The notes beneath the pieces are model-generated. The model did no database searches and was not told where the DNA came from. It saw only the letters and a program-made list of their open reading frames with translations. Made by a program: the position numbers and the translations under genes. 64,000 bases of DNA from Bryobacterales bacterium. GTDB taxonomy: Bacteria > Acidobacteriota > Terriglobia > Bryobacterales > Bryobacteraceae. The DNA lies in contig PNAJ01000061.1 of NCBI GenBank assembly GCA_003170295.1, positions 1 to 64,000 on the forward strand. The letters run 5' to 3'. This document shows, one piece after another, positions 26,574-35,822 of this stretch (position 1 is the first letter of the stretch; every line of letters starts with the position of its first letter).

Positions 26574-27764
26574 ATGGCGCAATTTTCCATTCTCGGGTTG
26601 CCTAGATCGGTGGAACGGCGGGCGGCCCGGATCGCCGACCCGGTGGAACGGCTACGTTTTCTGCGTCGCCAGGCGCATGCGGAGAAGGAGTCTCAGCGGA
26701 AACATCGACTATCATCGCGGCGCGGCGGGGAGGGGCAGAAGCGGCCTCGGCGCAGCCACCTCAGGCATGTTGTTTCGATGGTTACCGGCCTGGTGGTCCT
26801 GGTGGCGACGGTTCCTCTGCCTACGGGTACCGCCGAGACGTTCGCCAAGGAACGGATGCGGGTGGTTGCAGGGAACGAGCAGCCGAGGGTCGCCGGACCG
26901 GCGTCACGCGTTTGGCTGGTCGAGCGGTCGGATTCGCTGGAGCTGTACAGTAATGGTCTCAGAATCGATCTGACGTTCGCGGTATCAAATCGGCCGCGCA
27001 GCCGTTTCTCTATTTTTTCTCTGACGGGAAATGCGGAGCAACAGGAGGATAGCGACGCGCCGGTCGGGATCGTTTATCACACTACGGAAAGCAATCTTGT
27101 GCCGTTTGAAGAAGAGGAAAATCACCATTTGCAGCGGCTCGGCCGCAATTTGATTGAATGGGTGCGGCAGGAGCGATCCTATCATTACCTGATCGACCGC
27201 TTCGGACGAGTCTACCGGGTGGTCCAGGAGACGGACGCGGCCAATCACGCGGGCACCTCGATCTGGGCGGATGGGCGGGGAGTGTACGTGAACCTGAACG
27301 ACAGTTTTCTGGGCGTCTCTTTCGAGGGACAGACTGGAGCAGTCGACGAGGTGACGCCAGCCCAGGTCGCCGCAGGGAAAGTGCTGACGGAGATGCTCCG
27401 CTCGCGCTATGACATCCCTACGGAAAACTGTGTCACGCACGCACAGGTATCGGTGAATCCGCAGAATATGCGCATCGGATCTCACACCGACTGGGCGGGC
27501 AAGTTTCCGTTTGCCGGAGTCGGTCTGCCGGACAATTATTCGATTCCGCTGGCGAGCCTGTACGTGTTCGGATTTGAATACGACAGCGTGTTTCTGCGAG
27601 TGACCGGCATGCGATGGCGCGGCCTGGACCTCGCCGAGTTGCGGGTCGCGCGGCAGGCGGCGGCTGAAGGACTGGAGACCACACGGTATCGTGCCATTCT
27701 TCAGCATCGTTACAAAGAAATCGCAAGCGCTCTGAAAGAGAAGAGCCAGGAGGTAGTTCAATGA
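26574..27764 (+). CDS. Membrane-anchored N-acetylmuramoyl-L-alanine amidase (Amidase_2/PGRP)
   Basis: A 396-residue protein. It starts with a long basic cytoplasmic segment (residues 1-65), then one membrane helix (VVSMVTGLVVLVATVPLP, about 65-83), then a periplasmic amidase domain. Zinc ligands appear as the His in GIVYHTTES, the His in CVTHAQVSVNP and a later His in GSHTDW. The active-site tyrosine region is in YHYLIDRFGRVYRV. It would cut the amide between MurNAc and L-Ala in peptidoglycan. The gene overlaps the actin-like gene by four bases (ATGA). The basic cytoplasmic tail could link the enzyme to that filament-type protein. Confidence 0.85.
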   Translation: MAQFSILGLPRSVERRAARIADPVERLRFLRRQAHAEKESQRKHRLSSRRGGEGQKRPRRSHLRHVVSMVTGLVVLVATVPLPTGTAETFAKERMRVVAGNEQPRVAGPASRVWLVERSDSLELYSNGLRIDLTFAVSNRPRSRFSIFSLTGNAEQQEDSDAPVGIVYHTTESNLVPFEEEENHHLQRLGRNLIEWVRQERSYHYLIDRFGRVYRVVQETDAANHAGTSIWADGRGVYVNLNDSFLGVSFEGQTGAVDEVTPAQVAAGKVLTEMLRSRYDIPTENCVTHAQVSVNPQNMRIGSHTDWAGKFPFAGVGLPDNYSIPLASLYVFGFEYDSVFLRVTGMRWRGLDLAELRVARQAAAEGLETTRYRAILQHRYKEIASALKEKSQEVVQ

Positions 27765-28777
27765 GTTCAGCTAGTCAATCTCACACCAGTGCATCCGCGC
27801 TTGGTCTTGATGTCGGTACCAGCCGCATTGTGATCGCGCGCCGCGCGGAAGACGATTTCCGCTACGAATCTCAGTTGAATGCGTTCGTCGCCATTCCTTA
27901 TTCGAAGATCACAGAGGGAGTGCTGGAGCGCGAAAAAATTCCGCACACCGTGCAAGCAGGGCAGATCATCGTGCACGGCAACGAGAGCGAGAAATTCGCA
28001 GGCTTGTTGAACACCGAGACCCGGCGCCCGATGACGGGCGGCGTGCTGGATGCCAAGGAGCCCGACAGTCTCAGCATGATCCGGGAGATTCTCACGACGA
28101 TGTTCGCCGCTCATCGCGGGGAAAAGCGTCAGAAGGTTTGTTTCACGGTGCCTGCCTCGCCTCTCGGCGCGGAGGGTTCGCTGACCTATCATGAAGCGAC
28201 CTTGCGGCAGATCCTCACCGATCTAAATTACGAGCCGGTCAGTATCAACGAAGGCCTGGCGATTGTCTATAGTGAGCTGGAGAGCTCCAACTATACCGGC
28301 ATCGGGATCAGTTGTGGCGGCGGGCTCTGCAACGTGTGCCTGGCGTACTTGTCGGTCCCGATCATCAGTTTCAGCATCCCGAAGGCAGGCGACTACATCG
28401 ACAGCAGCGCCGCGTCCGTTACCGGGGAACGCGCGAACCGGATTCGACTCACGAAGGAAGATTCGTTCCATTTCAATGGATTTTTCGCCGACAAGGTCCA
28501 TCAAGTGCTGGGCGTTTATTACGACGACATGATCCGGTCGTTGGTGACCGCGCTCAAGGATGCGTTCACGCGCACGTCGAACCTGCCGAAGTTCAATCGC
28601 CCGATCCCCATGGTTTTGTCCGGCGGCACAGCATTGCCGGCCGGGTTCCGCGACCGATTTGAGAAGCTGCTCTGGGAACAGGATTTCCCGGTTACGGTCT
28701 CGGACATCCGCCTCGCGCAAAATCCTCTGCACTCGACGGCGAAGGGTGCGCTGGTTTGCGCGTTAAGCGATTTTTAA
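27761..28777 (+). CDS. Actin-like/Hsp70-fold ATPase
   Basis: A 338-residue protein of the actin/Hsp70/FtsA superfamily. Phosphate 1 is LGLDVGTSRIVIARR near residue 14, phosphate 2 is IGISCGGGLCNV near 180, and the adenosine loop is MVLSGGTALPAGF near 285. It lacks FtsA's usual C-terminal amphipathic helix and the peptide-binding domain of Hsp70. It matches none of MreB, FtsA or ParM closely enough to name. Its start overlaps the stop of the membrane-anchored amidase, so the two are made together. A cytoskeletal role in positioning wall hydrolysis is inferred. Confidence 0.75.
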   Translation: MSSASQSHTSASALGLDVGTSRIVIARRAEDDFRYESQLNAFVAIPYSKITEGVLEREKIPHTVQAGQIIVHGNESEKFAGLLNTETRRPMTGGVLDAKEPDSLSMIREILTTMFAAHRGEKRQKVCFTVPASPLGAEGSLTYHEATLRQILTDLNYEPVSINEGLAIVYSELESSNYTGIGISCGGGLCNVCLAYLSVPIISFSIPKAGDYIDSSAASVTGERANRIRLTKEDSFHFNGFFADKVHQVLGVYYDDMIRSLVTALKDAFTRTSNLPKFNRPIPMVLSGGTALPAGFRDRFEKLLWEQDFPVTVSDIRLAQNPLHSTAKGALVCALSDF

Positions 28778-28813
28778 TGTTCGCCTGCTAACGTGGAGGC
28801 GAGGAGTTTTGAT

Positions 28814-30241
28814 GTGCGCTCTCTCGCCTTCCTTCTAGTTCTTCCTATCTGCTCGGCTGCCGAATCGAACGCCTTATCCATCTCGGCGAATATTCAAGGG
28901 CGGCATGTGCCGTTCGGTACGATTCTCGATCCAATTTTTGCCGCACCCGATAGCGATCAAATCGTCGGTTACACACGCTGCGGCGATTCTGCCATTTGGA
29001 CCGGACACTACCTCGCCGCCGAGGCGTTTCGCTACAAGGTCACCGGTTCTGCCGATGCGCTTGCCAATGCACAGGAAGCGCTCGCGGGACTGACGTTGCT
29101 CACCGATGTCACAGGCACCAATCTGCTTGCCCGCTGCGCCGTGCCGCTGGATTCAGGCTATCTCGCCAGCATTGTCCAGCAGGAGTCGGCGAATGGTTCG
29201 TACATGGGATCGTCCGCCGCTGGAAAAGCTTACATGTGGATCGGGAATACGTCGCGCGACGAGTATCTCGGTGCATTCTTCGGACTCTGCGTCGCTTACG
29301 ATATGATCGGCGATGCGCCCACGCGGGCCCAGATCGCGGCGCTGATCACGCGGCTGCTCGACAACCTGCTCGCTCACGTCTGGACCATCGTCTTGCCCGA
29401 CCTTTCCGTCAGCACGACGTTCGTCATACGCCCCGATCAGCAGTTGACGCTTCTACAAATTGGCCGCCACGTCAATGCGAAGTACAACGGGGCCTACAGT
29501 TCACTCGCCATTCTCGCGCCATCGGTGATCGCGCCGATTAGCGTCGACGCCGCCGACACGCATAGCTCGTACTTCAAGTTTAATCTTGACTACATCTCGT
29601 TCTATCACCTGATCGGCCTGGAGGATTCGAGTTTCCGGAAGATCTTCTACAGCAGTGCGTACGGAATTCTTCGCGCCGCGACAGTGACACACCAGAACGC
29701 GCACTTTGACATGATCGACCGGTCGATTAGTGGCCCTAACCCGGGTCGGGACTTCGATACACGCGTCTTTCTCGACCAATGGCTGAAGCGCCCGCGCCGC
29801 GACCCTTATGTGGATCTTCGCGGTGTCTATCCGTCCTGCGGTTCGCCGGGTACGGAGGCGTGCAATCCGATCCCGATCCTTGCCCGCGTTCCTACCGACT
29901 TTCTCTGGCAGCGCGATCCATTTCAGCTCACCGGCGGCGGCAGCGGAGTGATCGAAGGATCGGGCATCGACTATATCCTCCCCTATTGGATGGCCCGCTA
30001 TTACGGCATCGAGAGGCAGCCACCAAACAGACGCTTGCGCCCTCTTGCGGCGATGGTTCATAGTAGGATTCTGGGCAGTTCTAAATCTATGGACTCGGGC
30101 ACTCGATGGCGGAAAAGTTTTTGTTCCTCACCGAACTTCTTGGCCTCAAGGTTTTTGACCTTAAGGGGCGCAGGATTGGTGTGGTCAAGGATGCCGCGGT
30201 TGTTCCGCTGGTCGATCCAGTTCGCATCGATCGCTATCTGA
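28814..30241 (+). CDS. Exported protein of unknown function, C-terminus runs into next gene
   Basis: A 475-residue protein I do not recognise. The GTG at 28814 is chosen because GAGGAG lies seven bases upstream and a clean signal peptide follows (MRSLAFLLVLPICSAAES). An upstream GTG would add seven non-leader residues. The body is rich in aromatic and helical segments (YTRCGDSAIWTGHYLAAEAF, WMARYYGI) and may be an alpha/alpha-toroid carbohydrate-active fold, but no active site can be named. Protein-like character ends near ARYYGIE. The frame then continues about 136 bases into the following gene, suggesting a lost stop or a frameshift near 30030. Confidence 0.65.
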   Translation: MRSLAFLLVLPICSAAESNALSISANIQGRHVPFGTILDPIFAAPDSDQIVGYTRCGDSAIWTGHYLAAEAFRYKVTGSADALANAQEALAGLTLLTDVTGTNLLARCAVPLDSGYLASIVQQESANGSYMGSSAAGKAYMWIGNTSRDEYLGAFFGLCVAYDMIGDAPTRAQIAALITRLLDNLLAHVWTIVLPDLSVSTTFVIRPDQQLTLLQIGRHVNAKYNGAYSSLAILAPSVIAPISVDAADTHSSYFKFNLDYISFYHLIGLEDSSFRKIFYSSAYGILRAATVTHQNAHFDMIDRSISGPNPGRDFDTRVFLDQWLKRPRRDPYVDLRGVYPSCGSPGTEACNPIPILARVPTDFLWQRDPFQLTGGGSGVIEGSGIDYILPYWMARYYGIERQPPNRRLRPLAAMVHSRILGSSKSMDSGTRWRKSFCSSPNFLASRFLTLRGAGLVWSRMPRLFRWSIQFASIAI

Positions 30242-31350
30242 TCGGCGGAGTTGGTACTGCCTGGCTCACCGTCCGGCACGATCAGATCCGTTCCATCTCG
30301 CTCGACGGGATCCACCTGCGGGATGAAAATCTCACACCTTACCATTCGGACGAGTACATGCTTCGCATGGTGCGCGATCTTCTCGATCAGCAGATCATCG
30401 ATGCGCAAGAGCGCAAAGTAGTGCGTATCAACGATGTGACGTTTGAGCGCATGATTGAGGATGGCGCCGACGCGCTTTGGGTGCTCGAAATCGACATCGG
30501 AATTCGGAGCATTTTTCGCCGTCTGTTACAGGGGGTTGTGCCGCCACGCGTGGTGCGGCGTTTGCAAGGCCGTATTCCGCCGAACTCCATTCGCTGGGAA
30601 TTTTGCAATATTCTTGAGCCTGACCCGCAGAGGCGTCTGCGGCTGAATATTTCCAACCGTCTGCTGGAGCACATGCATCCCGCCGATTTAGCGGACATTG
30701 TCGAGGAGCTCTCACCGGAAGATCGCGAATCGATCTTCGAGAATATCGATAGCGAGGTTGCCGCCGATGCGCTGACGGAGGTCGATCCCGAGATTCAAGC
30801 GAGCATCCTGGAATCGCTCGAGACTGAAACCGCGGCCGATATCGTTGAAGAGATGTCCCCTGATCATGCCGCGGACGCGCTGGGCGAGTTGGGAGCGGAG
30901 ACGAGCGAAGAGATTCTTGAAGAGATGGAGCACGCACCGAAGACTGAAGTGCGCGAGCTGCTGGAGTTCGAAGAGGACACTGCGGGCGGCATGATGAATA
31001 CGGAGTTCGTTTCGCTCCACGAACATGCAACCGTCGGCGACGCGCTGCAAGCGCTTAAGCAGAACGAGGATCTGCTGGAGAGTCTGAATACGATGTTTCT
31101 GGTCGACTCGCAAGAGCGTCTGAAAGCGGCAGTGCCGTTGGCGCGATTGTTTCTGCATGAGGGCGCGACGCCACTCGCCTCACTCGCTTCCGAGAATCTC
31201 GTCGAGGTCCAGGTGACCGCGAAGCAGGATCGCGTAACCGAGATTTTCGATAAGTACAACTTGTTGACGCTGCCGGTGGTCGACGAAGACGGGAAGCTCG
31301 CCGGCGTGATCACGGCCGACGACGTCATCTCCGTACTGAGGCAGCGTTAA
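30106..31350 (+). CDS. PRC-barrel / MgtE N-domain / CBS protein without membrane part
   Basis: A 414-residue soluble protein. Residues about 10-75 resemble a PRC-barrel (LKVFDLKGRRIGVVKDAAVV). Residues about 185-300 form an MgtE intracellular N-domain of repeated helical pairs (HPADLADIVEELSPEDRESI and copies). Residues about 300-414 form CBS motifs (TLPVVDEDGKLAGVITADDV). The transmembrane magnesium channel of MgtE is absent. It is likely a regulatory or metal-sensing relative rather than a transporter. The start overlaps the preceding reading frame by 136 bases in a different frame. Confidence 0.82.
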   Translation: MAEKFLFLTELLGLKVFDLKGRRIGVVKDAAVVPLVDPVRIDRYLIGGVGTAWLTVRHDQIRSISLDGIHLRDENLTPYHSDEYMLRMVRDLLDQQIIDAQERKVVRINDVTFERMIEDGADALWVLEIDIGIRSIFRRLLQGVVPPRVVRRLQGRIPPNSIRWEFCNILEPDPQRRLRLNISNRLLEHMHPADLADIVEELSPEDRESIFENIDSEVAADALTEVDPEIQASILESLETETAADIVEEMSPDHAADALGELGAETSEEILEEMEHAPKTEVRELLEFEEDTAGGMMNTEFVSLHEHATVGDALQALKQNEDLLESLNTMFLVDSQERLKAAVPLARLFLHEGATPLASLASENLVEVQVTAKQDRVTEIFDKYNLLTLPVVDEDGKLAGVITADDVISVLRQR

Positions 31351-31388
31351 ATCCACGACCGAATTAAAGTTATGATGCGAGGAGCCGC

Positions 31389-33116
31389 ATGACACGCTTC
31401 TTTCGCGTTTTCCCACTTCTGCTTCTCGCCATACCGGTGTTCCCGGCCGACACGGTGGAGATCGATCGCTCCTCGAGTGAACTCCGTCCGATGATCGAAC
31501 GTTATACCGCCGATCAGCGCAGCCTGAACCGCACTTATCCGATCCGGCTGAGCGGGACGCGACGCGGGCGCTTTGAGCAATTCGCGTCGCAGAACGAAGC
31601 GGACCTGCGGAAGCTTAATTTCGAAGCGTTGAGTCACGATGGCCAAATCGACTATTTACTATTCCGCAATCATCTTGCACACGATCGCAGCCAGCTGGAA
31701 CTCGACGCGATGCAAATGGCCGAGATGGAGCCGCTGGTTCCCTTCGCGAAAACAATCATCGATTTCGAGGAAGCGCGCCGGAAGATGGAGCCCATCGATT
31801 CCAAGAAAGCCGCTCAAACGCTCGCGGATATGGTGAAGGCGATCGATACCGCGAGAAAAGCAAGTTCGAATGGCGCGAAGGTGAAAGCTACGGTGGCCAA
31901 TCGCGCGGCGACGCGGTTGAACGGTCTCCGAACCAATCTTCGGGAATGGTTTGGATTCTACAACGGGTACGATCCGTTGTTCACGTGGTGGTGCGGCGAT
32001 CCATATCAGAAAGCGGATCAGGCGCTTGAGACTTACGCGAAGTTTCTCCGCGAGCGGCTGGCCGGTCTACGCCCAGGCGACGAAGAGACGATCGTCGGCG
32101 ATCCTATGGGCCGCCAGGCTTTGCTCAACGATCTATCGAACAATATGATCCCGTACACGCCGGAGGAGTTGATCGCCTTGGCGAAGCAGGAGCTGGCCTG
32201 GTGCGAGCAGGAAATGATGCGCGCGTCCCGCGAAATGGGATTGGGGAACGAGTGGCACAAGGCGCTGGAGCAGGTAAAGACTAAATATGTCGAGCCGGGT
32301 AAGCAGCCGCAGTTGGTTCGCCAACTCGCGGAAGAGGCGATCGCGTATGTGGAAAAGCATGATCTGGTTACCATTCCGCCGCTTGCGAAGGAGGACTGGT
32401 GGGAGGAGATGCTATCGCCCGCGCGGCAGCTTACGAGCCCTTTCTTCCTCGGCGGCGATGTGATTCTGGTCGCATATCCGACCAACACGATGACCGAGGA
32501 TCAGAAGCTCATGAGCATGCGCGGCAACAACGAACACTTCTCGCGATCCACGGTGTTTCACGAACTGATTCCGGGCCATCATTTGCAAGGTTTCATGTCG
32601 CAGCGCTATCGGACCTATCGCCAACCGTTCGGTACGCCGTTCTGGAGCGAGGGGAACGCCTTCTACTGGGAGATGCTGCTGTGGGACATGGGATTTCCGC
32701 GCGGGCCGGAGGATCGCATCGGAATGCTGTTCTGGCGTATGCATCGTTGCGCGCGCATCATTTTTTCATTGAGCTTTCATCTGGAGCAAATGACGGCGCA
32801 ACAGTGCGTCGATTTTCTGGTGGAGCAGGTCGGCCACGAGCGAAGTACCGCCGAAGCCGAAGTTCGCCGGTCCTTCGATGGCTCTTATGAGCCGATTTAC
32901 CAGTGCGCGTACATGCTGGGAGCCCTGCAGTTCTATGCGCTGCATAAAGAACTGGTGGATTCCGGAAAGATGACGAATCGCGTCTTCCACGATGCAATCC
33001 TGAAAGAGAATCGGATTCCCGTGGAGATGATTCGCGCCGATTTCATCAAGCAGAAGCTAACCCGTGATTTCAAGTCGAGCTGGCGCTTTTACGAGCCGGT
33101 CGCGCATAAGCTGTGA
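31389..33116 (+). CDS. Exported DUF885 family protein, putative metallopeptidase
   Basis: A 575-residue protein with a signal peptide (MTRFFRVFPLLLLAIPVFPA). It belongs to the DUF885 family. A zinc-peptidase-like motif HELIPGHHLQG lies near residue 395, followed by EGNAFYWEMLLWDMG, supplying a possible glutamate ligand. Length fits the family. It probably degrades peptides in the periplasm, but the family is poorly characterised. Its last 47 bases overlap the 3' end of the convergent MmcQ/YjbR gene. Confidence 0.85.
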   Translation: MTRFFRVFPLLLLAIPVFPADTVEIDRSSSELRPMIERYTADQRSLNRTYPIRLSGTRRGRFEQFASQNEADLRKLNFEALSHDGQIDYLLFRNHLAHDRSQLELDAMQMAEMEPLVPFAKTIIDFEEARRKMEPIDSKKAAQTLADMVKAIDTARKASSNGAKVKATVANRAATRLNGLRTNLREWFGFYNGYDPLFTWWCGDPYQKADQALETYAKFLRERLAGLRPGDEETIVGDPMGRQALLNDLSNNMIPYTPEELIALAKQELAWCEQEMMRASREMGLGNEWHKALEQVKTKYVEPGKQPQLVRQLAEEAIAYVEKHDLVTIPPLAKEDWWEEMLSPARQLTSPFFLGGDVILVAYPTNTMTEDQKLMSMRGNNEHFSRSTVFHELIPGHHLQGFMSQRYRTYRQPFGTPFWSEGNAFYWEMLLWDMGFPRGPEDRIGMLFWRMHRCARIIFSLSFHLEQMTAQQCVDFLVEQVGHERSTAEAEVRRSFDGSYEPIYQCAYMLGALQFYALHKELVDSGKMTNRVFHDAILKENRIPVEMIRADFIKQKLTRDFKSSWRFYEPVAHKL

Positions 33117-33408
33117 GGTCGTAGCTGGCCTTCACGAGTTCGGCGATTTCCTTCCAGTCGAGCTTGCCCTGCGCGCGAAGCGAAACCCATCCGTTATGGT
33201 GCATGTACGGAGTCTTGAAGAAACGAGGATCTTCGAGAAAGATACCCAGCTCGGTCTTCATGACTTTGAAGGCGATGGCGGGCTCGTTCTCTTTCCCATG
33301 AAAAACACAGAGAGGCTTGTTGTTGAGGCGGAAAAAAGGATGTCCGAAGTTGATTGTCTCCGTAACTCCGGGCAGCGCAAAACAGATCTTTCGCAGCTTC
33401 TCAATCAT
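33070..33408 (-). CDS. MmcQ/YjbR family protein
   Basis: A 112-residue protein of the MmcQ/YjbR (CyaY-like fold) family. Typical stretches are LPGVTETINFGHPFFRLNNK, then FLEDPRFFKTPYMHHNGWVSL and AELVKASYDLTA. Some members bind DNA; most are uncharacterised. Its start overlaps the stop of the enoyl-CoA hydratase gene by four bases, so it is the last gene of that reverse-strand operon. The 3' end overlaps the DUF885 gene on the other strand. Confidence 0.8.
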   Translation of the reverse strand: MIEKLRKICFALPGVTETINFGHPFFRLNNKPLCVFHGKENEPAIAFKVMKTELGIFLEDPRFFKTPYMHHNGWVSLRAQGKLDWKEIAELVKASYDLTAYARPARKSASST

Positions 33409-34160
33409 TTCTTTCTCGCGAAGGTTTCGATACCTCGCCGCGCATCCTCGGTCATTCTTGCCATCGCGTTCGCGCGCGCACCTGCTTCAATCGCGGCGTC
33501 GAATGTCATACCGTCGATGTGATAGAGCAGGCTCTTGGTCAGGCTCACCGCTGAGGCTGGCTTCGCGGCTAGTCTTTCCACGTACTCTTCGACGCCAGCC
33601 TCGAATGTTGCGTCGGGAAGTGCCCGGTTGATGAGCCCGATGTTTTGAGCCTCCCGAGCGCCGATAGAATCGCCGGTTGTGAGTAACTCAAACGCACGCT
33701 TTTCACTGACCGAACGACGCAGGATTGCCATAACCATTGCCGGAATGAATCCGATCTTCACTTCGGGATAGCCAAACTGCGCCGATTCCGCCGCCAGAAT
33801 GAGGTCGCACGCGGTAGCCAATCCGCAGCCTCCCGCGAGCGCCCGTCCGCGCACCGCCGCGACGACCGGCTTCGGATGATGCCGTATCGCAAGGAACAAA
33901 TCCGCCAACTCGCGCGCGGTCGCCAGATGATCCAGCACTCCCGCCTCGGCCGTTCGGTCGAACGCCGCAAGATCCGCTCCGGAACAAAAGTCTTGACCAG
34001 CACCCGCAAGCAGGACCACGCGGACTTTTTCATCTTCCGCCGCCAGGGCGAGGGTATCCTTGAGCAGTCCGATCAACTCATCGCTCAGAGCGTTGCGCTT
34101 TTCCGGGCGATTGAGCGTAATCCGCGCGACCGCGCCATCCACGCTATAGAGGATCGACAT
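33405..34160 (-). CDS. Enoyl-CoA hydratase/isomerase family protein
   Basis: A 251-residue crotonase-fold enzyme. Oxyanion-hole segments are GAGQDFCSGADLAAF near residue 55 and VRGRALAGGCGLATACD near 100. Of the two classical glutamates, the first position reads Gly (GGCGLA) while the second is kept (QFGYPEVKIG). This resembles methylglutaconyl-CoA or isohexenylglutaconyl-CoA hydratases of leucine and terpene breakdown more than classical crotonase. It overlaps both neighbours in the atuA-type operon, so it probably acts on the same branched-chain acyl-CoA pathway. Confidence 0.87.
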   Translation of the reverse strand: MSILYSVDGAVARITLNRPEKRNALSDELIGLLKDTLALAAEDEKVRVVLLAGAGQDFCSGADLAAFDRTAEAGVLDHLATARELADLFLAIRHHPKPVVAAVRGRALAGGCGLATACDLILAAESAQFGYPEVKIGFIPAMVMAILRRSVSEKRAFELLTTGDSIGAREAQNIGLINRALPDATFEAGVEEYVERLAAKPASAVSLTKSLLYHIDGMTFDAAIEAGARANAMARMTEDARRGIETFARKK

Positions 34161-34467
34161 CGATTTCCATCCGCAACAACGCCGAGCTGTATGTTTTACC
34201 TTGAGGATCGGCTTTCAGGGCGAGCGTCCCTCCGCCGTCCAGGCTTTCATGAAGAAGAAAGTTCAGCGCACCTAAATTCGGCAGTTCATAGCGCTGCACT
34301 TTACCCAAACAAACTCCGGCGAAATGTTCTTTCACCCGCTCGGCCGTAACCTCGCGCACGAGAATCGGGTAGTACTCCGGCTTGCGCGCGATGATGCCGA
34401 CGTTCGCCGTGTCGCCTTTATCACCGGAGCGCGCGTGCGCCAGTTCAATTAGTTTTCGCTTGGCCAT
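34144..34467 (-). CDS. AtuA-related small protein
   Basis: A 107-residue protein matching the small domain often fused or adjacent to AtuA. The signature [24 protein letters not shown] lies at the N-terminus, and [17 protein letters not shown] follows. The ATG at 34467 is preferred because this family starts right before [17 protein letters not shown]. It overlaps the end of atuA by 19 bases and the start of the hydratase gene by 17 bases, showing tight coupling. Biochemical role is unknown. Confidence 0.85.
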   Translation of the reverse strand: MAKRKLIELAHARSGDKGDTANVGIIARKPEYYPILVREVTAERVKEHFAGVCLGKVQRYELPNLGALNFLLHESLDGGGTLALKADPQGKTYSSALLRMEIDVDPL

Positions 34468-35819
34468 ACCGTCACCTCCGGCGTTAGCTCGCGCTTTGGA
34501 ATCAAAGCCGGCCAATATGCTACGATTTCTTCAACTCTTGGCCGTCCGCCGCCGAGCCCGGTTACGATAGGCGGACCATTCAAAGCCAACGGCGCGAGCT
34601 CTTTCGTGAATCGCTCCACAGCTGCGCGATTCTCCGAACGCACACCGATTCGCAAAACAACTTCAGGCAATTGCGCCGCGATCTCAGGCGATGGTTCAGC
34701 AGCCGCGATGCCGTGGCATGCGTTGGCACCTAGAAACTCCGTGCGCACGGCGTCGAAGCGCAATCCCAAACGATCCAAGCGTTGCCGCAAAATGTGATCC
34801 GCGGCACGCGCTTTTTTATACGCGTCGGGCCACGCGTACACCATCGATCCGATGGACTTGAATCCCGCCGAATAACTGATCGAAACCTTGTAGAAGTCGG
34901 TCGCCGCACGACCGCGAATGCCCGAGAAGCGCACGCGATCCGGGCCGGCCTGATCCAGATGAATCGTGGTGAAATCCGCCACACAATCCGGGGTTATGTA
35001 TTCGCGCGGATCGCCCATCTCGTAAAGCAACTGCTCCTTCACCGAAGCGACCGTTACCCGCCCGCCAGTGCCCGCATGCTTCGTGAGACAGAACGTCCCG
35101 TCCGGCTCAGCCTCGACGATTGGATAGCCGACATCCTCCAGGTGCGGAATTGTTTCCCAATCCACTTGGCAGTTCCCACCGGTCGATTGAGCGCCGCACT
35201 CGATGCTATGTCCCGCGATGGTGCCGGCGGAGAGCTTGTTCCAATCGTCGGCCTTCCAACCGAATTCGTGGATCATGGGCGCAAGTGCGAGACCGGTATC
35301 GGTGACGCGCCCCGTGATGACGATCTCCGCGCCCTTCGTCAGCGCATCCACGACCGGCCAAGCGCCGAAGTAAACGTTCGCGCTCTGCACATTCGCCCAA
35401 ATGGCCGCGAGAGGCTCCCCAGTATCCATATTCTTCAACTCAATGCCGCGCGCGAGAAATGAGTCGAGCCGCTCCATGATGTCATCGCCTGCTACAGTCG
35501 CGACGCTCACCGAGATTCCCTGCCGCTTCGCCACATCGAGCACGGCGTCTTTGCACGCGGTAGGATTCACGCCGCCCGCATTGGCGATCACTCGAATACG
35601 CCGCTGCTTTAAATCTGGAAGCACGCGAGCGATCATGTCGACGAAATCGCGTGCATACCCGGTCTTCGGGTCTCGCGATCGCTGCTTTTGCAGGATCGAC
35701 ATCGTCACCTCGGCCAGATAGTCGAGCGTCAGATAATCGATGGGCCCGCGCCGCACCTGTTCCACGGGTGCTTCCAGCGAATCGCCCCAGAACCCTTGTC
35801 CATTCGCAATTCGAATCAT
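34449..35819 (-). CDS. atuA: Acyclic terpene utilisation AtuA family protein (DUF1446)
   Basis: A 456-residue AtuA/DUF1446 protein. Recognisable stretches are [20 protein letters not shown] at the N-terminus, [26 protein letters not shown], and [23 protein letters not shown]. The name comes from Pseudomonas genes for citronellol breakdown, but the protein's reaction is not established and homologues occur in many organisms without that pathway. Here it heads a reverse-strand operon with its small partner, an enoyl-CoA hydratase and an MmcQ protein, suggesting degradation of an acyl-CoA. No carboxylase genes are adjacent. Confidence 0.85.
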   Translation of the reverse strand: MIRIANGQGFWGDSLEAPVEQVRRGPIDYLTLDYLAEVTMSILQKQRSRDPKTGYARDFVDMIARVLPDLKQRRIRVIANAGGVNPTACKDAVLDVAKRQGISVSVATVAGDDIMERLDSFLARGIELKNMDTGEPLAAIWANVQSANVYFGAWPVVDALTKGAEIVITGRVTDTGLALAPMIHEFGWKADDWNKLSAGTIAGHSIECGAQSTGGNCQVDWETIPHLEDVGYPIVEAEPDGTFCLTKHAGTGGRVTVASVKEQLLYEMGDPREYITPDCVADFTTIHLDQAGPDRVRFSGIRGRAATDFYKVSISYSAGFKSIGSMVYAWPDAYKKARAADHILRQRLDRLGLRFDAVRTEFLGANACHGIAAAEPSPEIAAQLPEVVLRIGVRSENRAAVERFTKELAPLALNGPPIVTGLGGGRPRVEEIVAYWPALIPKRELTPEVTVWPSEN

Positions 35820-35822
35820 GTC

